From NCBI RefSeq assembly GCF_005954645.2, contig NZ_CP040695.2:2852001-2916000 (forward strand): DNA of 64,000 bases, written 5' to 3'. A program made the position numbers and the translations under genes. This document shows positions 1 to 8,078 of this stretch, in pieces. Positions within the stretch are counted from its first letter, which is position 1; each line of letters opens with the position of its first letter. The stretch is from Nocardioides sp. S-1144. GTDB taxonomy: Bacteria > Actinomycetota > Actinomycetes > Propionibacteriales > Nocardioidaceae. The notes under the pieces were generated by a model, which was given only the letters and a program-made list of their open reading frames with translations, was not told the origin of the DNA and searched no databases.

Positions 1-865
1 GGTCGCCGCCCTCCTCGACAGCCGCACCCACCTGCACAAGCGGCTGCGCAAGGCCTTCCGCGACGACCGGCCCGCGATGGTGGCCGGGCACCCGTTCGTC
101 GCCGACGGCCACGACCTGCGCAACGTGCCGGCCTGGGCCGGCGTCGTCACCCACCTGGAGCAGCTCTTCGGCACCTGGACGGTGCCGGCGCGCGACGGTG
201 GCCTGGCGCGGCTGCGCGACCTGCTCGTCGCGCGGCTGGCGACCCGCGGGGTGACGGTGCTGCTCGACACCCCGGTGACGGACCTGGTCGTGCGCGGGGG
301 ACGGGTCGCGGGCGTGGCCACCGCCACCCCCAGCGCCACCGGCGAGCTCGCCGCCGACGCCGTGGTGTGCGCGGTCGACCCGCGGCGGCTGCCCGCCCTG
401 GCGCCGCACGTCGCCCGCACGATGCCGGCGATGCCACCGGTCATCGCCCACGTCGGGGTCGAGGGCGACCTCGACGACCTCCCCCACGAGACCGTGCTGC
501 ACGGCGACCCGATGGTCGTCGTCCGGCCCGGCGGCCGCGCCCCGGAGGGCCACGCCGCGCTGACCGTGCACGGCCGCGGCCGCCTCGCCGAGGACCTCCT
601 CACCGTGCTGGCGCGCCACGGCACCGACCTGCGGCAGCGGGTCGTCGCCCGCGTCGACCGGACGCCGTACGAGACCGTGCAGGCGTGGGGCGGCTCGCCG
701 CACGGCGTGCTCTGGCAGGGCCGCGGCACCGTCCGGCGGCGCCTCGGCCCGACGACCCCGGTGCCCGGCGTCTACGCCGTCGGCGCCCACGCGACACCCG
801 GCTCGGGACTGGCCTACGTCGGGCTGGGCGCGGCGCTGGTCGCGACCGTCATCGGTCCCGCCTGA
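1..865 (+). CDS. FAD-dependent oxidoreductase, phytoene-desaturase-like (5' end missing)
   Basis: The frame is open from base 2, so the N-terminus with the Rossmann FAD-binding motif lies outside the window; about 287 codons are visible. The C-terminus has the pattern of the NAD(P)/FAD-dependent amine-oxidase/phytoene-desaturase superfamily: a VPGVYAVGAHATPGSGL stretch followed by a small-residue helix, which closes the FAD site in this family. A polyprenyl diphosphate synthase lies 1.6 kb away, so an isoprenoid or carotenoid substrate is plausible, but the visible part does not prove it. It is convergent with the SIMPL gene, with 15 bp between the stops. Confidence 0.75.
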   Translation, partial: VAALLDSRTHLHKRLRKAFRDDRPAMVAGHPFVADGHDLRNVPAWAGVVTHLEQLFGTWTVPARDGGLARLRDLLVARLATRGVTVLLDTPVTDLVVRGGRVAGVATATPSATGELAADAVVCAVDPRRLPALAPHVARTMPAMPPVIAHVGVEGDLDDLPHETVLHGDPMVVVRPGGRAPEGHAALTVHGRGRLAEDLLTVLARHGTDLRQRVVARVDRTPYETVQAWGGSPHGVLWQGRGTVRRRLGPTTPVPGVYAVGAHATPGSGLAYVGLGAALVATVIGPA

Positions 866-880
866 GCGCGGGGACGGGTC

Positions 881-1510
881 TCAGCCCAGCTCCCAGACGA
901 CCGTGACGGCGGCGGTGAGGTCCTCCTCGCCGCCCTCGAGGCCCACGGGGGTCTTCGCGCTCGCCAGCCGGGCGTCGGCGGCACCGCCCCGGGCGCCACC
1001 GCGCGCGGCACCTTCGGCGACGGAGACCACGCTGCCGAGGCCGGCCCCGGCCAGCTCGGCGAGGTGCTCGGCGGTGGCCCGGGCGTCGGCGAAGGCGCGC
1101 TCACGGGCGGTGCGGTGGTCCTCCTCGCTCGGCACGGCGGCCGGCGAGACGCCGTCGAGGCTGATCCGGTCGCCGACCTCGTCGGCCAGCGCCTGGACGA
1201 GCGCGGCGGCCGCGTCGAGGCTGGCGGCGCGGATGCTGAGCGCGTGCCGCGCCTCGTGGCCGACGCGGCGCCCCTGGTCGTCGGTGGTCTGCCAGATGTC
1301 GAGGCTCTGGGTCGCGACGGCGCCGGCGTCGGCGGGGTCGACGTGGCGGCGGGCCACCTCGACGACGGCGGCGCGCGCCGACTCGGCACCGGCCAGGGCC
1401 CCCACCAGCGTCGCGGCGCGGTGCGTGGCGGTCACCCGGACGACGGCGACCGAGCGCGGGAGGGCGACCCGACCGGAGCCGGTGGTGGTGGTGGTGCGGG
1501 CGGCGAGCAT
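881..1510 (-). CDS. SIMPL domain (DUF541) protein
   Basis: 209 aa. The order of elements fits the SIMPL/DUF541 family: an N-terminal GSGRVALPRSVAVVRVTA strand, a central GxxVGHEARHALSI-type segment, a helix rich in ARERAFADARATAEHLAELAG, and a terminal AAVTVVWELG strand. In typical members the helix reads AREKAxAxA and the protein ends in xVxVxFEL. No signal peptide is visible, unlike many exported members, so it may be cytoplasmic. Molecular function is not established for the family. It lies 16 bp downstream of metF on the same strand and is probably cotranscribed with it. Confidence 0.8.
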   Translation of the reverse strand: MLAARTTTTTGSGRVALPRSVAVVRVTATHRAATLVGALAGAESARAAVVEVARRHVDPADAGAVATQSLDIWQTTDDQGRRVGHEARHALSIRAASLDAAAALVQALADEVGDRISLDGVSPAAVPSEEDHRTARERAFADARATAEHLAELAGAGLGSVVSVAEGAARGGARGGAADARLASAKTPVGLEGGEEDLTAAVTVVWELG

Positions 1511-1526
1511 GCCCCCGACCGTACCG

Positions 1527-2414
1527 TCAGACGGTGATCTGGAGCCGCTCGAAGATCTCCAGCGTGGCCCGCGAGAAGTTCAGCGTGTAGAAGTGCAGTC
1601 CCGGCGCCCCGCCGGCGAGGAGCTCGTCGCAGAGCTCGGCGGCGATGGCGATGCCCTCGGCGCGGACGGCGGCCGGGTCGTCGTGGGCGGCGATGCGGGC
1701 GACGAGGTCGGCCGGCACCTCGGCACCGATCAGCTCGCCCTGGCGGCGGATCGCGGCGACGTTGAGGATCGGCATGATGCCCGGCAGGATCGGGATGTCG
1801 ACGCCACGGGCGCGGACCCGGTCGACCAGGTCGAAGTAGTCCTGGGCGCGGAAGAACATCTGGGTCACCGCGAACTCCGCACCGGCCTCGGCCTTGGCCA
1901 CCAGCACGTCGGCGTCGGCGTCGCGGGACGCGGCGTTCGGGTGGCCCTCGGGGAAGGCCGCCACGCCGACCCGGAAGTCGCCGCGCGAGCGCGCCAGCTC
2001 GACCAGGTCGCGGGCGTAGTCGAGACCGCCCTCGGTCGGGGTCCAGTCCGCGCGGGGGCCGTCGGGCGGGTCGCCGCGCAGCGCCATCAGGTGGTGCACG
2101 CCCGCCTCGGCGTAGGTGTCGAGGATCGACTCGAGCTCGTCGCGGGTGTGGCCGACGCAGGTGAGGTGCGCGACCGGCGTCAACGACGTCTCGCGGGCGA
2201 TCCGGCCGGTGATCTCCACCGTCGTGTCGCGGGTGGCACCGCCGGCGCCGTAGGTGACCGAGACGAAGGTCGGCCGGTAGGGCTCCAGTGCCTGGATCGC
2301 GCGCCACAGGCGCTCGGTCCCGGCCTCGTCGCGCGGCGGGAAGAACTCGAAGGAGATCGACCGCTCGCCGTCGCGCAGGAGCTCGCCGATGCTGCGTCCG
2401 CGACCCGTTGCCAT
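1527..2414 (-). CDS. metF: 5,10-methylenetetrahydrofolate reductase
   Basis: 295 aa, the normal length for bacterial MetF, a FAD-containing TIM-barrel enzyme that reduces 5,10-methylene-THF to 5-methyl-THF for methionine synthesis. Visible landmarks: SFEFFPPRDEAGTERLW at the N-terminus (the Glu of FEFFPP is the catalytic acid in the family), FVSVTYGAGG, HLTCVGHTRDE, ALRGDPP, VGVAAFPEGHPNA, AVTQMFFRAQDYFDLVDR and PILPGIMPILN. The ATG start is 31 bp from the divergent prenyl synthase start, so the two promoters must overlap. The SIMPL gene follows. Rv2172c holds the equivalent place in M. tuberculosis. Confidence 0.95.
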   Translation of the reverse strand: MATGRGRSIGELLRDGERSISFEFFPPRDEAGTERLWRAIQALEPYRPTFVSVTYGAGGATRDTTVEITGRIARETSLTPVAHLTCVGHTRDELESILDTYAEAGVHHLMALRGDPPDGPRADWTPTEGGLDYARDLVELARSRGDFRVGVAAFPEGHPNAASRDADADVLVAKAEAGAEFAVTQMFFRAQDYFDLVDRVRARGVDIPILPGIMPILNVAAIRRQGELIGAEVPADLVARIAAHDDPAAVRAEGIAIAAELCDELLAGGAPGLHFYTLNFSRATLEIFERLQITV

Positions 2415-2445
2415 GCCGGGAATCGTAGAGCTCTAGTGTCGTGGC

Positions 2446-3522
2446 GTGGTCATCGGCGACGGTTCCTGGGACGACGCACGGTTCCGTTCCGGGCTCGACG
2501 CGAGCCTCTCGGCGTTCCTCGACGCGCAGGCCGAGCGGCTGGTGCCGCTGGGTGCCGACGCCGAGCGCCTGGTCGCGGAGGCCCGCACCGCGGTGGCCGG
2601 CGGGAAGAAGTTCCGGGCGGCGTTCTGCCACTGGGGGTTCCGGGCCGTGGAGCCCGACGTGTCCGACGAGGCCGCGCTGCTGCGCGCCTGCGGCTCGCTC
2701 GAGCTGCTGCACGCGAGCGCCCTGGCCCACGACGACCTGATGGACGCCTCCGACACCCGCCGCGGCCGGCCCGCCACCCACCGTGCGTTCGAGGGGCAGC
2801 ACCGCGGGGCCGGGTGGCGTGGCGACGCCGAGCAGTACGGCGCCGCCGCGGCGATCCTGCTCGGCGACCTGCTCCTGGGCTGGTCCGACGAGCTGCTGCG
2901 CCGCTGCGGCTTCGGCTGGGACCGCGTCGGGCCCGCGCTCGAGGTGTTCGACCTGTGCCGCACCGAGGTCATCGCCGGGCAGTTCCTCGACGTGTCGGTG
3001 CAGGCCCGCGGCCGCGCCGACGTCCAGGCCGCCATGACCGTGCTGCGCTACAAGTCGGCCAAGTACTCGATCGAGCGGCCGCTGCACGTCGGGGCCGCGC
3101 TCGCCGGCGCCGGTCCCGAGACCCTGACCGCGCTGTCGGCGTTCGGCCTCCCGCTCGGCGAGGCGTTCCAGCTGCGCGACGACCTGCTCGGCGTCTTCGG
3201 CGACCCGGCGACCACCGGCAAGCCGGCCGGCGACGACCTCGTCGAGGGCAAGCGCACCGTGCTGGTCGCACTCGCCCTCGACGCCGCTCCCCCGGCCGAC
3301 GCCGCGCTGCTCGACCGGTCGCTGGGCTCGCCCCTGACACCGGCCGAGGTCCAGCGCCTGCGCGAGATCATCGCCGCCAGCGGCGCGCACGCCCAGGTCG
3401 AGGACGTGATCACCGAGCTCGCCACGATCGCCGTCACCGGCCTCGACGCCGCGGCCCTCGATCCCGGCGCCACCGAGGTCCTGCGCGGCCTGGCCGAGGC
3501 CGTCACCCAACGGGTGCTCTGA
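2446..3522 (+). CDS. Polyprenyl (geranylgeranyl-type) diphosphate synthase
   Basis: 358 aa, GTG start. It has both Asp-rich motifs of trans-isoprenyl diphosphate synthases: DDLMD (residues 96-100, first FARM motif) and DDLLG with a downstream Asp near residues 245-252 (SARM). The GKKFRAAF segment is the usual isopentenyl-PP-binding G-K-x-R region. It condenses IPP with an allylic diphosphate in the cytoplasm; product length cannot be read from sequence, though C20 is likely from its resemblance to IdsA-type enzymes. It is divergent from metF with a 31-bp gap, matching the Rv2172c-idsA2 neighbourhood. A small hairpin follows the stop. Confidence 0.9.
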   Translation: MVIGDGSWDDARFRSGLDASLSAFLDAQAERLVPLGADAERLVAEARTAVAGGKKFRAAFCHWGFRAVEPDVSDEAALLRACGSLELLHASALAHDDLMDASDTRRGRPATHRAFEGQHRGAGWRGDAEQYGAAAAILLGDLLLGWSDELLRRCGFGWDRVGPALEVFDLCRTEVIAGQFLDVSVQARGRADVQAAMTVLRYKSAKYSIERPLHVGAALAGAGPETLTALSAFGLPLGEAFQLRDDLLGVFGDPATTGKPAGDDLVEGKRTVLVALALDAAPPADAALLDRSLGSPLTPAEVQRLREIIAASGAHAQVEDVITELATIAVTGLDAAALDPGATEVLRGLAEAVTQRVL

Positions 3523-3540
3523 GCCGCCGGCGCAGCACGC

Positions 3541-3556
3541 GGCACCGACCGGTGCC
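3541..3556. terminator. Small hairpin between convergent genes
   Basis: Arms GGCACC and GGTGCC around a 4-nt loop, in the 46-bp gap where the prenyl synthase and barstar genes converge. No T-tract follows on either strand, so a role as a bidirectional terminator is an inference from position. Confidence 0.35.
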
Positions 3557-3568
3557 GTCCGGGGCCGG

Positions 3569-3964
3569 TCAGTCGAGGGTCGGGAGCCCGGTCTCGGGGC
3601 CGGGACCGCGCAGCAGCACGGTCAGCGACGAGCCGAGCAGGTCGACGGCGATCGAGAAGACCCGAGGCTCGGCGCGGGCCAGGACCGACCAGGTGTCCCA
3701 CAGGAGCACCTGGTGGGCGGGCAGGTCGGTGAGGCAGTCGGCGAGGGCGTCGAGGTTGCGGCCGTAGTGGTCGGGCAGGTCGAGGGCCTCGGCCAGGGCG
3801 TCGTGCAGCTCGGGCACCGACTCGATCCGGGCGCCCTCGAGGTGCGCGAAGCGCCACCCGGCCTCCTCGACCGGCTCGCGGACCCGGCCCGGCGGCCAGT
3901 TCGAGACCCAGTGGTAGGCCCCGGACGGCGTCCGGCCGGCCAGGATCGCGGCGAGTCCGCTCAC
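3569..3964 (-). CDS. Barstar family ribonuclease inhibitor
   Basis: 131 aa. The core LPDHYGRNLDALADCLTDL matches the barstar signature (YGxNLDALWDxL); the acidic inhibitory helix follows the initial strand FAHLEGARI. Barstars bind and block guanyl-specific ribonucleases in the cytoplasm. The start ATG overlaps the stop of the upstream ribonuclease gene by 4 bp, so the inhibitor is translationally coupled to its probable target. The roughly 35 residues ahead of the core (AYHWVSNWPPGRV) are longer than in B. amyloliquefaciens barstar, as in many actinobacterial members. Cognate pairing is inferred from adjacency. Confidence 0.88.
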   Translation of the reverse strand: MSGLAAILAGRTPSGAYHWVSNWPPGRVREPVEEAGWRFAHLEGARIESVPELHDALAEALDLPDHYGRNLDALADCLTDLPAHQVLLWDTWSVLARAEPRVFSIAVDLLGSSLTVLLRGPGPETGLPTLD

Positions 3965-4416
3965 CGGCTGATCCGCTCGAACGAGGCGTAGTGGTCGGCG
4001 GTCCAGTACAGCTCGCCGTCGGCGCCGGCGACGATCCGGCGCGCCCCCCGGTCGTCCTCGCCGGGCGTGGGCACCGTGAACTCCTCGTAGTAGCCGCGCT
4101 CGCGGTCGGGCAGCAGGCCCTCGAAGTTGCCGAAGGTGCCGCCGTCCTGGTCGTAGGGGTAGGGCCCGCCGGCGTCGATCAGCCCGACCACCTCGGCCGC
4201 CTCGGGCGGCAGGTCGGCCAGCGCCACGGTGCCGTCGTCTCGCGCCGGGGCGGCCGGGGCGGCCGGGTCGGTCGCGATCGGGGTGGCACCGGAGTTGCCG
4301 GTCGGCGTGCCGGGGTCGCCGCCGTTGATCGCCCAGATCCCGACGGCCACCACGAGGACGACCACGAGGGACAGCAGGCTCGACCGGGCGGGCCCGCCGG
4401 ATCGTGACGTGGCCAC
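3961..4416 (-). CDS. RNase Sa/barnase-type ribonuclease with N-terminal membrane anchor
   Basis: 151 aa. A short basic N-terminus is followed by one hydrophobic segment (about residues 13-30), a Pro/Ala/Thr linker (33-60), and a C-terminal microbial-RNase domain. That domain parallels RNase Sa: EFTVPTPG with the catalytic Glu at 112, RGARRI with Arg 123 and 127, and TADHYASF with the catalytic His at 142. All residues known to be needed in this family are present, so an active guanyl-specific ribonuclease is likely. It lies 13 bp downstream of the Rv2175c-like gene and overlaps the barstar gene by 4 bp. The hydrophobic segment could be an uncleaved signal anchor; no clear signal-peptidase site is visible. 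Confidence 0.87.
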   Translation of the reverse strand: MATSRSGGPARSSLLSLVVVLVVAVGIWAINGGDPGTPTGNSGATPIATDPAAPAAPARDDGTVALADLPPEAAEVVGLIDAGGPYPYDQDGGTFGNFEGLLPDRERGYYEEFTVPTPGEDDRGARRIVAGADGELYWTADHYASFERISR

Positions 4417-4429
4417 TACGTCGTCACGT

Positions 4430-4801
4430 CTAGAAGGCCAGTGCCTGGGCGCGACGCTTGACCTCGGTGCCCCGGTTCTCGCGCAGCGCGTCGATCGCGC
4501 GGCCCGGGAAGTCCTGGTCGAGGAAGAGCCACGCGATGCACTCGCGGTCGTCGTAGCGGTTGTCGTGCATGACCGTCAGCAGGCCGGAGAGCCCCTTGAC
4601 GGGCAGCCCGTCCTGGATCAGGTCGGCCGGCAGCTTGACGCCGCCGCCGGCCACCGGGACCGCCGCGGCCAGCTGGTGCTCGCGGACCATGGTCCGCACC
4701 TTGGCGGGCGTCACGTCGAGGCGACGGGCCGCCTCGGCCCAGTCGATCCAGTCGTCGACGAGCGCGGCCAGGTCGGCCTCGGCCAGGGAGGGGGTGCTCA
4801 T
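4430..4801 (-). CDS. Rv2175c-family DNA-binding protein
   Basis: 123 aa from ATG at 4801. An in-frame upstream GTG would add about ten residues; neither start has a strong ribosome binding site. The N-terminal winged-helix-like part (LVDDWIDWAEAARRLDVTPAKVRTMVREHQLAAAV) and the C-terminal segment (LPVKGLSGLLTVMHDNRYDDRECIAWLF) match the actinobacterial Rv2175c family. In M. tuberculosis this DNA-binding protein is a phosphorylation substrate of PknL, encoded next to it. Here the divergent neighbour is likewise a Ser/Thr kinase. It appears to head an operon with the ribonuclease and barstar genes. Confidence 0.88.
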   Translation of the reverse strand: MSTPSLAEADLAALVDDWIDWAEAARRLDVTPAKVRTMVREHQLAAAVPVAGGGVKLPADLIQDGLPVKGLSGLLTVMHDNRYDDRECIAWLFLDQDFPGRAIDALRENRGTEVKRRAQALAF

Positions 4802-4939
4802 CGCACCATGTTCCCACGTCGCCCCCACCCGGACGGTGCCGACCGCGCCACGCCGGTCCTCGGGTGACGGGCCACCCGGACCCGTCAACCGTAGGATGGC
4901 GGCCTCCGGCACCTTCCCCTGCCGGACAGGAGGGTCGAC
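4802..4939. promoter_or_regulatory. Divergent promoter region, Rv2175c homologue / PASTA kinase
   Basis: 138-bp gap between divergent starts. For the kinase, TAGGAT at 4892-4897 fits the actinobacterial -10 pattern TANNNT, but no good -35 lies at the right distance. A strong ribosome binding site (CAGGAGGG) precedes the kinase GTG. No clear -10 was identified for the leftward gene. Confidence 0.4.
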
Positions 4940-7027
4940 GTGGCGACTGACGCGAACGGCGCCGGCACGCCGTCGGCGAGCCCGCGCGGGCGCCTGCTCG
5001 ACGGCCGCTACCTCATCGGCCCGCGGATCGCCCGGGGCGGGATGGCCAGCGTCCACGAGGCGCACGACGTCCGCCTCGACCGCACCGTGGCGGTCAAGAT
5101 CATGCACGCGGGGCTCTCGGACTCCGACAGCGACCACGACTTCGCCGACCGCTTCGTGCGCGAGGCCCGCGCCGCCGCCCGGCTCTCGCACCCGAACGTC
5201 GTCGCGGTCTACGACCAGGGCGACGACGACGGCACGGTGTTCCTCGCGATGGAGCTGGTCAGCGGCCACACCCTGCGCGACACGATCGCCAAGGAGAGCC
5301 CGATGCCGCCGGCGCGGGCGCTGGCGCTCATCGAGCCGGTGCTCTCCGCGCTCGCCGCCGCCCACCGCGCCGGGCTGATCCACCGCGACGTGAAGCCCGA
5401 GAACGTCCTGATCTCCGACGAGCAGTCCGGCGGCCAGGTCAAGGTCGCCGACTTCGGTCTCGCGAAGGCGATCAGCGCCGACACCCAGCACACCGCCACG
5501 CAGGGCGTGCTCATCGGCACCGTGTCCTACCTGGCGCCCGAGCTGGTCGTCGAGGGCCGCGCCGACGCGCGCGCCGACGTCTACGCCGCCGGCGTGATGC
5601 TCTACGAGCTGCTCACCGGCGAGAAGCCGCACGAGGGCGAGACCCCGATCGCGGTGGCCTACAAGCACGTGCACCACGACGTGCCGCCGCCGTCGGCCCT
5701 GGTGCCCGGGATCCCGCCGTACGTCGACGCGCTGGTCGCCCGGGCCACCGCCCGCGACCGGGCGCTGCGGCCCGCGGACGCCGGCGTCCTGCTGCACCAG
5801 GTGCACCGGGTCTCCCACGCCCTGGACCGCGGCGTCCGCGACGACCCCGAGCTCACCCTCGACCTGGCCCCGCACCTGCTGACCCGCGAGCGCGACGACC
5901 TCGACAGCGACGCCGCGCTGTTCGCCGACCAGCGGCTGCCCCGCGACCACCCCGAGCCGACGACCACGCTGCCGGTCCTCGGCGCGCCGACGACGCGGCC
6001 CGTGCCGCTCCCCCCGCGGATCGACCAGCGCGTCGACCAGCGCGTCGACCAGCGGCCGCCGCAGGCGCAGCCGTCCGGCCCGCCCCCGCGGCACCAGCCC
6101 CCGCGGGTCGGTCCCACGGGGTCCGGCCCGGCCGGCCGGTCCCGCCGCTCGCGCCGGGGCCCGGTGCTGCTCGTCGTGGCCCTCGTGCTGGCGCTCGCGG
6201 TCGGTGGCGGCGCGTTCTGGTACGGCTGGGCGCGCTACACCGCCGCCCCCACCGTCGTCGGGGAGTCCCGGGCGGTCGCGATCGCGGCCGTCGAGGACGC
6301 CGACCTCCAGATCGCCTTCGCCGAGCCCGTCTACGACTCCGACGTCCCGGAGGGCGCCGTCGTCTCCGCCGACCCGGCGGGCGGCGCCCAGGTGCTGCCC
6401 GGCGACGTCGTCACCGTCACCCTCTCGCTCGGCAAGCTGATCGTCCCTGAGGTCCGCGACCTCACCGAGGACGCCGCCCAGGACGAGCTGATGGCCGTGC
6501 AGCTCGAGGTGGGCGAGAGCATCGGCCGGTACTCCGAGACGGTCGCGGCCGACTCCGTGCTCGGCACCGTCCCGAAGGCCGGGGCCGAGCTCTCCAGCGG
6601 CGACACCGTGCAGATCGTGGTGAGCCTCGGCCGGCGTCCGATCAAGGTCGGCAGCTGGGTCGGCAAGACGCTCGAGGAGGCCACCGCGGCCCTCGAACGC
6701 CGCAACCTCGTCCTCCAGACCACCGAGGCGTTCGACGCCGAGGTCCCCCAGGGCACGATCATCTCCCAGGACCCGGCGCCGGGCAGCACGCGGTTCCGCG
6801 ACGAGGTCGTCTCCCTCGTGGTCTCGAAGGGCCCGGAGATGGTCGAGGTCCCGCGGGTGAACCTGTTCGGCGTCGAGGCGGCCGAGCAGGCGCTGCGCGA
6901 CGCCGGCCTGGTGCCGCAGCGCTCCGAGGAGGACGACTACTACGGCCTCGGGTTCGTCGTGCGCACCGACCCGGAGGCCGGCACCTCGGTCCCCAAGGGC
7001 AGCACGGTCACGATCTACGTCGTCTGA
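4940..7027 (+). CDS. pknL: PASTA-domain Ser/Thr protein kinase (PknL/PknB type)
   Basis: 695 aa, GTG start with a strong ribosome binding site. Kinase domain about residues 23-300: glycine loop IARGGMASV, AVK with catalytic Lys53, HRDVKPEN at 148-155, DFG at 171-173 and SYLAPE at 196-201; the activation loop has several Thr. A juxtamembrane linker has three VDQR repeats (bases 6021-6055) and a basic RSRRSRRG stretch, then one transmembrane segment (about 409-430). About 265 extracellular residues follow, enough for four PASTA domains. PASTA repeats bind muropeptides or lipid II, so this is a cell-wall-sensing receptor kinase. Its divergent partner is an Rv2175c homologue, as with M. tuberculosis PknL, although that kinase lacks PASTA domains. 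Confidence 0.95.
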   Translation: MATDANGAGTPSASPRGRLLDGRYLIGPRIARGGMASVHEAHDVRLDRTVAVKIMHAGLSDSDSDHDFADRFVREARAAARLSHPNVVAVYDQGDDDGTVFLAMELVSGHTLRDTIAKESPMPPARALALIEPVLSALAAAHRAGLIHRDVKPENVLISDEQSGGQVKVADFGLAKAISADTQHTATQGVLIGTVSYLAPELVVEGRADARADVYAAGVMLYELLTGEKPHEGETPIAVAYKHVHHDVPPPSALVPGIPPYVDALVARATARDRALRPADAGVLLHQVHRVSHALDRGVRDDPELTLDLAPHLLTRERDDLDSDAALFADQRLPRDHPEPTTTLPVLGAPTTRPVPLPPRIDQRVDQRVDQRPPQAQPSGPPPRHQPPRVGPTGSGPAGRSRRSRRGPVLLVVALVLALAVGGGAFWYGWARYTAAPTVVGESRAVAIAAVEDADLQIAFAEPVYDSDVPEGAVVSADPAGGAQVLPGDVVTVTLSLGKLIVPEVRDLTEDAAQDELMAVQLEVGESIGRYSETVAADSVLGTVPKAGAELSSGDTVQIVVSLGRRPIKVGSWVGKTLEEATAALERRNLVLQTTEAFDAEVPQGTIISQDPAPGSTRFRDEVVSLVVSKGPEMVEVPRVNLFGVEAAEQALRDAGLVPQRSEEDDYYGLGFVVRTDPEAGTSVPKGSTVTIYVV

Positions 7028-7033
7028 GTCTTC

Positions 7034-7059
7034 GCCGTCCGGGCGCCGTCCCGGACGGC
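7034..7059 (+). terminator. Hairpin after the kinase gene
   Basis: Perfect 10-bp arms (GCCGTCCGGG and CCCGGACGGC) around a 6-nt loop, starting 7 bases after the kinase stop. There is no T-tract, as is common in high-GC actinobacteria. Placement supports a transcription terminator. Confidence 0.65.
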
Positions 7060-7136
7060 GGCGCCGAGGTCACGGCCGGGTAACGCTCCGCCCCCACGGG
7101 TTGCCGCGGCACCCGTGCCGGTTGTCAGATGTGCCG

Positions 7137-8078
7137 ATGCCCACCAGCGACCTCGACGAGTCGTGGTCGCCGGACCACACCGGCCGCGGCACCGCGGCCG
7201 ACCCGGGCCGGGCGGCGGCCGCCGGCGTCGAGGTCCGGTGCGAGGGCGTCGTCCACCTCTACCGCACCTTCGCCGGTCACGACGTCGTCGCCCTGCGCGG
7301 GATCGACCTGAGGATCGGGGCCGGGGAGCGGGTCGCGTTCCTCGGGCCGTCCGGCTGCGGCAAGTCGACGCTGCTGACCCTGCTCGGCGGCATCCAGCGC
7401 CCGAGCGCCGGACGGATCTTCCTCGACGACGAGGAGATCTCCCGGCTCGGTGAGCGGCGCCTGACCCGGGTCCGTTCGCGGCTCGTCAGCACCGTGCTCC
7501 AGGGAGCCACGCGCAACCTGCTGCCCTACGCGACCGCGCGGCAGAACCTCGCCTTCGCCCGGCTGGGCACCGGCGCCCGCGACGACCGGCGCGACCTCCC
7601 CCGCCCCGAGGAGCTGCTCGACGTCGTCGGGCTGGCCGACCAGCGCGACCAGACGGTGCGGACCATGTCGGGCGGACAGCGGCAGCGTCTCGCCCTGGCC
7701 TGCGCGGTCGCGACCGGGCCGCGTCTGTTGCTCGCCGACGAGCCGACCAGCGCGCTCGGGCACGACGACCGCGACGCGGTCGTCGCGCTGCTGCACCGGA
7801 TCGGCGCCGACCTGGGCACCACCGTGGTCGTGGTCACCCACGAGGCCGAGGTCGCGGCGACCTTCCCGCGCACCGTCACCATGAAGGGCGGGCGGATCGG
7901 GGCCGAGGGTCACGCCGGGTCGGAGTACGTCGTGATCGGCGACGAGGGGCTGGTGCACCTCCCGGCCGAGCTGGTCGACCTGTGGCCGGCCGGCACCCTG
8001 GTGCGGATCGAGCAGCACGCCGACGAGCGCTCCCTGGTCATCACCCGCGAGGACCGGACCGGCGAGGTCACCCCGTGA
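7137..8078 (+). CDS. ABC transporter ATP-binding protein (first of pair)
   Basis: 313 aa from ATG at 7137; an in-frame TTG at 7101 would add 12 residues, and neither has a convincing ribosome binding site. A MacB/LolD-type ATPase: Walker A GPSGCGKST, ABC signature MSGGQRQRLAL, Walker B LLLADEPTSAL, and switch His in VVVTHEAE. About 35 N-terminal residues precede the ATPase fold, and about 60 C-terminal residues follow the H-loop, longer than in LolD. It is the first gene of a four-gene unit: its stop overlaps the next start by 4 bp (GTGA). Two FtsX-type permeases follow. Substrate unknown. Confidence 0.9.
   Translation: MPTSDLDESWSPDHTGRGTAADPGRAAAAGVEVRCEGVVHLYRTFAGHDVVALRGIDLRIGAGERVAFLGPSGCGKSTLLTLLGGIQRPSAGRIFLDDEEISRLGERRLTRVRSRLVSTVLQGATRNLLPYATARQNLAFARLGTGARDDRRDLPRPEELLDVVGLADQRDQTVRTMSGGQRQRLALACAVATGPRLLLADEPTSALGHDDRDAVVALLHRIGADLGTTVVVVTHEAEVAATFPRTVTMKGGRIGAEGHAGSEYVVIGDEGLVHLPAELVDLWPAGTLVRIEQHADERSLVITREDRTGEVTP

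Noticed and set aside
1432..3510. Long minus-strand open frame of about 690 codons across metF and the prenyl synthase
   Set aside because: It runs antisense or out of frame to two genes with clear enzyme motifs. Its composition (Arg/Gly/Ala/Asp runs) is typical of shadow frames in very GC-rich DNA.
3541..3556. Strong intrinsic terminator after the prenyl synthase gene
   Set aside because: Stem is only 6 bp and no U-tract follows on either strand; kept as a low-confidence hairpin.
7101..7136. TTG start for the first ABC ATPase
   Set aside because: TTG is rare, no ribosome binding site precedes it, and the added 12 residues (PRHPCRLSDV...) are not ATPase-like; ATG at 7137 is preferred, with some doubt.
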